A DNA stretch of 9,323 nucleotides from assembly GCA_913062745.1 (NCBI GenBank), contig CAJXXJ010000102.1, positions 1 to 9,323 on the forward strand. Reading direction: 5' to 3'. A program made the position numbers and the translations under genes. Within the stretch, counting starts at the first letter, position 1; every line of letters starts with the position of its first letter. Under the pieces are notes generated by a model. The model saw nothing but the letters and a program-made list of their open reading frames with translations. It was not told where the DNA came from and made no database searches. The stretch is from an uncultured Phaeodactylibacter sp. Its GTDB lineage: Bacteria > Bacteroidota > Bacteroidia > Chitinophagales > Saprospiraceae. Positions 5,264 to 9,323 of this stretch are shown here, in pieces.

Positions 5264-7120
5264 ATGAAAATGATCCCCAAGAAACGAATATTCCTGTTGC
5301 TTGCCCTGCCTCTTCTTTTTCTGCTGCCGGCTAGTGCACAATCTGATACGAGTGTGCGGCAGCCGGATGCTACGGCCGATAGCAGTGCCCTGGCCGGGGC
5401 ACCCTCAGATACCGCCCGCCGTCCGCAGCCGGCTGCCGACAGCCTGGCTCAAAGCCAAACCGGGAAAGACACTGCTTCCTCCCGTCAGGCAGAGGCGGAA
5501 GCGCCAGAGCCTACTGAAGATTTGCCTATCGAAGAAGCTTCTGCTTTGAAAGGTTATAGCCCGGCTTTTTTTCGGCTCGACCGTCTCAACGAAGGGCTGG
5601 CCGCCCGGCCGGACAGCGTGCACCTGCAAACACCCCGTGCCTGCCTGGAGCACTTCATGCGTTCCTGCCGCGCCGGCAACTTTTCAGCGGCTGCCTATGC
5701 CCTCAACCTCAATCTCCTGCCGGTGCGGGAACAGCCTGTGACCGGAGCGGAGCTGGCCGAGCAATTGTACTATATCATTTCCAAAAGCATCAATATTGAT
5801 TGGGATGTGCTCTCCGACCGGCCGGACGGGCAGCGCAATCAGGGGATTTCCACGACTAAATCCGTTGCCGGCAAGCCGCGGCGCAGCATAGAAATTGCTA
5901 ACCTCTCGCTGGACGGCGGAGGCGTACCGGTCCGGGTACAGCGGGTAAGGTTGGACGAGCGTGCGCCGGTCTGGCTCATCTCGGCCAATACCGTGGAAAA
6001 TATTCCGGGCCTGTACAAAGCCCACGGGCCCAGCAAACTGAGCCGGTGGATACCCGCCTGGGGTAAAAGGGAGATTGTCGGGATCGCCTGGTGGAAGATT
6101 GCCGGGGTAGTGTTGCTGATCTTTCTGTCCTGGGGGCTCGGGTATCTGATCGGGCAGGTGTTCCGGCGCGGTGTGCGCAAAATGGACCGCCAATGGGCGA
6201 ATGAAATGGGTGAAAAAATGACCAAACCGCTGGCCTGGGCGGTGAGCGGGCTGGTTTTTTATGTAGGCATGAAGCAGGTACTGTCGGTTTCCGGTGCCTG
6301 GTCGCCTTATTTGTACTCTCTCCTGCTCATCCTGGTCATCGGGCTGTTTACCTGGTTTATCATGCGGGCTATTGATTATCTGATGGACCGGGTAGCGGCG
6401 CGCAAGGTAGGCGATATCACAAATGAGGAAAACCAGGAGTCTAAGCGTTATTTGACTATGATATCCGTGGCGCGCAAGGTGATCGCGTTCATTGTGGTCG
6501 TTTTGGGTATTGGCGCGGTAGTTTCCCAGTTTCCGTCTCTTCAAAACCTGGGCTTGTCGCTTTTTGCCTCCGCCGGGATAGCTACGGTTATTTTGGGCAT
6601 CGCTGCTCAGGCTACGCTGGGCAATATTATTGCCGGGCTGCAGATTGCCCTGACCAAGCCCGCCCGGATTGGCGACTGGGTGCTGTTTGAAGGAGAATGC
6701 GGCACTGTTGAGGATATCCGCTTCACGTATCTGGTGATCAACACCTGGGACAAGCGCCGTGTAGTGGTGCCGCTGCGCTACTTCATCACGCACCCCTTCC
6801 AAAACTGGACGATGTACGATGCCCATCTGGTAAAGCCCATCATGCTGCACGCTGATTACAAGATAGATGTGAATAAGGTGAGGAATAAATTCGCGGAGCT
6901 GCTACGGGCGTCCGATGCTTACGATGAAGAAAAGCCGCCTACGGTGCAGGTGGTGGACAGCTCTAAGGAAGCTATTGTCATCCGGGCGCTCTGCAGCGCA
7001 AAGAATGCGCCCATGGCCTGGGATTTGCATTGCAAGCTGCGGGAAGAATTGGTGGCTTACATTGCCGAACTGGAAGCCGGCGCCTACCTGGCCAAAGAGC
7101 GGGTCAAGTTACAGCATTAA
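5264..7120 (+). CDS. MscS-family mechanosensitive ion channel with periplasmic N-terminal domain
   Basis: MscS channels open under membrane tension and release solutes during osmotic downshock. I chose the ATG at 5264 (618 residues) because it gives a classic signal peptide, MKMIPKKR plus a Leu-rich core, with likely cleavage after PASA at residue 25. The frame is also open from TTG 5228 and GTG 5258. Residues 27-95 are a low-complexity Ala/Ser/Asp/Gln stretch. Residues 120-245 contain TPRACLEHFMRS, the opening of a periplasmic domain common in larger MscS proteins. Transmembrane helices lie at about 272-298, 322-340, 348-376 and 403-424. The pore helix 429-461 carries SAGIATVILGIAAQATLGN. 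The cytoplasmic beta domain (ARIGDWVLFEGECGTVEDI to VPLRYFITHPFQNWT, 467-516) and the C-terminal alpha/beta domain follow. It lies 99 bp after the glucosidase with no clear promoter between them. It converges on the next gene with 4 bp between stops. Confidence 0.93.
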   Translation: MKMIPKKRIFLLLALPLLFLLPASAQSDTSVRQPDATADSSALAGAPSDTARRPQPAADSLAQSQTGKDTASSRQAEAEAPEPTEDLPIEEASALKGYSPAFFRLDRLNEGLAARPDSVHLQTPRACLEHFMRSCRAGNFSAAAYALNLNLLPVREQPVTGAELAEQLYYIISKSINIDWDVLSDRPDGQRNQGISTTKSVAGKPRRSIEIANLSLDGGGVPVRVQRVRLDERAPVWLISANTVENIPGLYKAHGPSKLSRWIPAWGKREIVGIAWWKIAGVVLLIFLSWGLGYLIGQVFRRGVRKMDRQWANEMGEKMTKPLAWAVSGLVFYVGMKQVLSVSGAWSPYLYSLLLILVIGLFTWFIMRAIDYLMDRVAARKVGDITNEENQESKRYLTMISVARKVIAFIVVVLGIGAVVSQFPSLQNLGLSLFASAGIATVILGIAAQATLGNIIAGLQIALTKPARIGDWVLFEGECGTVEDIRFTYLVINTWDKRRVVVPLRYFITHPFQNWTMYDAHLVKPIMLHADYKIDVNKVRNKFAELLRASDAYDEEKPPTVQVVDSSKEAIVIRALCSAKNAPMAWDLHCKLREELVAYIAELEAGAYLAKERVKLQH

Positions 7121-7124
7121 GCGA

Positions 7125-7478
7125 CTACTTCGAAGGGCCTTGCTGCCACGGCCATCGGCCGGAGATTTCCACTTCCATGGTGAAGCTTAGGAAAGTACGG
7201 ACCAGCACTACGAGGGCCAGCACTCCGACGGAATGCAAGGTAAACTCTACGGCTACTGTTTGAATAATGTCTGCCCCCACCAGAATTTCCAGCCCCAGCA
7301 GTATACCCTGCCCCAGCTTTCGGCGGTAGCCTTCGTAAGCCTCGTGCCCTTTTCCGCGCAGGCTTTGGGCTACCATACTCGTAGTGGCAATAAGTATAGC
7401 CAGCATAATCACGGCAATGCCAAAGAGTTCAAGTGCTCCGGCAGCCAGTTCTGCCCAGTGTTTAACCGATTCTCTCAT
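7125..7478 (-). CDS. DUF1622 family small membrane protein
   Basis: This 117-residue integral membrane protein is of a widespread family of unknown function. Three hydrophobic segments lie at about 13-37, 57-78 and 81-100. The family's hallmarks are present: YRRKLGQGILLGLEILVGAD followed by IIQTVA in the middle, and VRTFLSFTMEVEISGRWPW near the end. I place the start at the ATG at 7476-7478. The frame extends six codons further to a TTG at 7496, but those codons overlap a possible terminator T tract and add nothing conserved. No Shine-Dalgarno is seen; the leader is AT-rich. Its stop (7125-7127) is 4 bp from that of the MscS gene on the other strand. It follows the 565-residue membrane protein gene in the same direction, 138 bp downstream. 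Confidence 0.88.
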   Translation of the reverse strand: MRESVKHWAELAAGALELFGIAVIMLAILIATTSMVAQSLRGKGHEAYEGYRRKLGQGILLGLEILVGADIIQTVAVEFTLHSVGVLALVVLVRTFLSFTMEVEISGRWPWQQGPSK

Positions 7479-7494
7479 ATTATTTATTGAAGTC

Positions 7495-7512
7495 AAAAAA
7501 GGCCCAAGGGCC
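7495..7512 (-). terminator. Short GC hairpin with T6 tract, possible terminator of the 565-residue protein gene
   Basis: On the minus strand GGCCC-TT-GGGCC (7501-7512) is directly followed by six Ts (7495-7500), about 105 nt after the stop codon at 7617. The hairpin is small: the realistic form is a 4-bp GGCC stem with a CUUG tetraloop. It lies only 17 nt before the DUF1622 start codon, so it may separate the two genes, act as an attenuator, or do nothing. Confidence 0.4.
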
Positions 7513-7616
7513 AGCTGAGTACATCCTGAAGGTTGCTTGTATATAAGCGTTGGGATATTCCGGATTCAGCTAGCCTCATGGGCTTCGTTTCACAAAAACA
7601 ATCAATCGATTATGGA

Positions 7617-9314
7617 TCAAATCGTTAGGGCCAGAATGCCGCCGGCTGCCGAGGCTGCCCCGGACACGATAGCGGCAACGAACACCCACCAGGCGGCTGC
7701 GGCTGCGGTGCGCCGTGCCCGTTCGGCCTGTTGCAGTGTTCTTTCTTTAGCTTCCTGCCACTTGGTTTTGGCCTTTTCTTCCATCTCTTCTGCACGCTGC
7801 AAGACTTTGTCGCGCGCTTCTTCCAGCTTCAATGCGGCTCTTTCCACTTGCTGGCGTGAAAGGTGGCGGTTATTGCTCATGAGTGCGATAAAGGACTCCC
7901 GGTCCATCGCTTTCAGGCGGTTGCGTACCACTGAAGGCGTCGCTTTGGGGTCGTCCATAATTTGCTGGGCGTCCCACTTAAGGCGCTCGTAGCGGAGCTC
8001 CGGCTGGTTCATGCGGTTGAACCACTGTTCGACGGCACGCTCCGTTTCTGCATCCCGTTGTGCGGAGGGTGCACTGCTGCCAGAGCTTGCGGCTTGCTTC
8101 ACGCGTTCGGCAGTACTGCCTGAGGTAGCGCTGGCCCGGTAGCTTACCTTGCGCAGGGCGTCCTCCACGCGGTCGATGTAGCGCTCTATTTCATGTTTGC
8201 TCTTACCATCTGCAGCAGAGATGATGGCAGCGATGGTAGAACGGTCAATGCTTTGTGCCCGCTCCTTCACCACGGAAGGTGCTGCTTTCGGGTGCTGCAG
8301 GATGTATTCGAGGTCGCTGCGTAACTGTTGAGGTTGTAACTCTTCCTGATCGCTTTCCTCCAGGTAGCTCTTGATCTGTTGGCGGTAGCGTTTAGCGCTG
8401 CTCTCCGAGCCTGGCGATACCCGGTCTACCAGAGCTAGTGCCTTGTCGGTAGGGCTGCCGCTTTCCTTAAGGGTGCGGCTGACTTCGTCAAAGGTGTTGC
8501 TCAGCCGCTGCTTGTCCTTTTCTGAGAGGTTGGGCTGTTTGCCTGCTACCTCCAGAAAGAGCCGCTTGGTAGCAGCCGGGTCGTCGGGAGTATAGGCTTC
8601 GCGTACCTCCAGATCGTGCAGCAGCTCGGCGATCCGCTCGTGCAGGTCATCCATGTCGATATGGTCAGGCTTGAGCTCTTCCACGTAGGCATCCAGCTTA
8701 TGGCCGAGGTCGGAGATGTCATACTCCTTGCGCACTTCGTCATGAATGGCGGAGACTGTTTCCCGTGCAGTGGCCTTTGCTTGCTGCTGCTCGCTGGATT
8801 CAAACAGGTTGGTCACTGCAGAAGCGCCGGTGCGCAGCGCATCTTTTACAGCAGAAAACGCGGAACCCGTAAGGCTGGAAATCATCTTGGAATCCACATA
8901 CAGCCCGATGAGCAGATAGCCGGCCCATATGATTAGGCCAAGCGCAAAGCCGATAGTATTACTGGGCAGCAGGCTTATTTTTACTGCAATAAGGCTGGCA
9001 AAGAATAGAGAAACAGCCATAGTAAAGGTCATAAATATACCGAGGCCAGACATGGCTTTGGGGCCGGAGACGCTGCTTGAAGAACTACTGCTGTCACTCT
9101 TGCCGTTCGCCTCACTCAGGTCGCCTACGGAGGAAATGCCGGCAGCTACCGCCAGGTTGGTAAACAAAAACTGGAAGGCGAATGCCAGCAGTATACCTGC
9201 AATAATGCAGACAAAGAAATTGCCAGCCTGCGCAATGACAGGTGTTTGAGCGCTGAGGGGCTGGGAGAATAGTACATCCAGCACGACTAATGCTTTTAGT
9301 TTGCTTGTTTTCAT
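7617..9314 (-). CDS. Large membrane protein with duplicated helical module and coiled coil, function unknown
   Basis: This complete 565-residue protein starts at the ATG at 9312-9314. The N-terminus is signal-like (basic MKTSKLK, then a short hydrophobic run to LSAQ at 20-23). Transmembrane segments follow at about 33-58, 92-116 and 120-142, separated by a loop with seven consecutive serines (75-81). Residues 145-540 are highly charged and helical. They include two copies of a 60-residue module (331-390 and 445-504) that align without gaps, sharing for example HPKAAPSVVKER/DPKATPSVVRNR and a central Asp-Arg pair. A coiled coil rich in Glu, Lys, Arg and Ala (486-536) leads to a C-terminal hydrophobic helix (about 541-564). 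The likely topology is several membrane anchors with a large soluble helical domain. I do not recognise a named family. Modules of the form DR-x-(S/T)...S..(E/Q)(I/V)ER recall helical repeats in uncharacterised cyanobacterial and Bacteroidota membrane proteins. It may be co-transcribed with the DUF1622 gene. Confidence 0.8.
   Translation of the reverse strand: MKTSKLKALVVLDVLFSQPLSAQTPVIAQAGNFFVCIIAGILLAFAFQFLFTNLAVAAGISSVGDLSEANGKSDSSSSSSSVSGPKAMSGLGIFMTFTMAVSLFFASLIAVKISLLPSNTIGFALGLIIWAGYLLIGLYVDSKMISSLTGSAFSAVKDALRTGASAVTNLFESSEQQQAKATARETVSAIHDEVRKEYDISDLGHKLDAYVEELKPDHIDMDDLHERIAELLHDLEVREAYTPDDPAATKRLFLEVAGKQPNLSEKDKQRLSNTFDEVSRTLKESGSPTDKALALVDRVSPGSESSAKRYRQQIKSYLEESDQEELQPQQLRSDLEYILQHPKAAPSVVKERAQSIDRSTIAAIISAADGKSKHEIERYIDRVEDALRKVSYRASATSGSTAERVKQAASSGSSAPSAQRDAETERAVEQWFNRMNQPELRYERLKWDAQQIMDDPKATPSVVRNRLKAMDRESFIALMSNNRHLSRQQVERAALKLEEARDKVLQRAEEMEEKAKTKWQEAKERTLQQAERARRTAAAAAWWVFVAAIVSGAASAAGGILALTI
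7803..7982 (-). repeat. Second copy of the 60-residue helical module (residues 445-504)
   Basis: It aligns to residues 331-390 at a constant offset of 114 residues. Shared positions include Asp448, Pro456, Lys457, Ala458, PSVV (460-463), Arg466, Asp471-Arg472, Ser480, Ser486, Glu491-Arg492, Glu498, Ala500 and Val504. The similarity is at protein level; the DNA has diverged, so the duplication is old. Confidence 0.75.
8145..8324 (-). repeat. First copy of the 60-residue helical module (residues 331-390)
   Basis: This is the partner of the module at residues 445-504. It carries HPKAAPSVVKER (341-352), Asp357-Arg358 and a HEIERYIDRVEDAL helix (374-387). The 54-residue linker between the two copies is Ser/Ala-rich in its first half (391-418). 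Confidence 0.75.
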
Positions 9315-9323
9315 TTTGGTTGC

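Noticed and set aside
5684..6850. Minus-strand open frame (388 codons) opposite the MscS channel gene
   Set aside because: Low-complexity Gln/His/Pro-rich translation antisense to a clear channel gene.
7535..7548. GCTTGTATATAAGC near-palindrome in the gap between the two minus-strand genes
   Set aside because: Palindromic at 12 of 14 bases and possibly an operator, but it is short, AT-rich, single-copy and without a regulator gene nearby.
7537..7992. Plus-strand open frame of 151 codons
   Set aside because: Antisense to the coiled-coil part of the 565-residue membrane protein; a Ser/Ala/Arg-rich shadow.
2229..9314. A single defence or stress operon joining the EAD-like gene, glucosidase, MscS and minus-strand membrane genes
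   Set aside because: The genes have different orientations, and both a recognisable effector (nuclease, TIR, caspase, NTPase) and shared regulation are missing, so grouping them would be speculation.

Overview
The window looks like chromosomal DNA of a Bacteroidota bacterium, most likely a marine or aquatic Saprospiria/Lewinella-type lineage. This is inferred from four signs: Bacteroidota-style promoter boxes (TTTG ... TAnnTTTG) in front of several genes, mostly absent Shine-Dalgarno sequences, a moderately high GC content, and a protein that combines an effector-associated-like domain with a beta-rich domain, an arrangement I associate with large Bacteroidota genomes. No rRNA, tRNA, CRISPR array, phage gene or intact transposase is visible.

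Layout, left to right. (1) The 3' end of an unrecognised gene (2-388, +). (2) A complete class I CoA-transferase of the acetyl-CoA hydrolase/4-hydroxybutyrate CoA-transferase type (525-1823, +), with its own promoter and a textbook intrinsic terminator (1851-1894). (3) A 405-bp non-coding stretch. It holds a 153-bp MITE-like element bounded by perfect 16-bp terminal inverted repeats (1928-2080). Next to it is a minus-strand remnant that reads like the C-terminus of a DUF2267 protein (2077-2196), and then a promoter box. (4) A 413-residue membrane-anchored protein with a cytoplasmic EAD11-like helical domain, a beta-rich domain, a Pro/Ala linker, one transmembrane helix and a short C-terminal helical repeat (2229-3470, +). 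(5) A cytoplasmic GH13 alpha-glucosidase of oligo-1,6-glucosidase type (3527-5164, +). (6) A large MscS-family mechanosensitive channel with a signal peptide and periplasmic N-terminal domain (5264-7120, +). (7) On the minus strand, ending 4 bp from the MscS stop, a small DUF1622 membrane protein (7125-7478). (8) Also on the minus strand, a 565-residue membrane protein with a duplicated helical module, a coiled coil and a C-terminal transmembrane helix (7617-9314).

The genes do not form one pathway. The right-hand half is membrane-centred (MscS channel, DUF1622 protein, large helical membrane protein) and might serve envelope or osmotic homeostasis, but that is only suggested by proximity. 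The CoA-transferase and glucosidase are ordinary central and carbohydrate metabolism genes. The most unusual parts are the compact inverted-repeat element with its internal, mutually exclusive hairpins, the gene remnant it abuts, the orphan EAD-type membrane adaptor, and the duplicated module in the last gene. I did not find a convincing complete new defence or mobile system.
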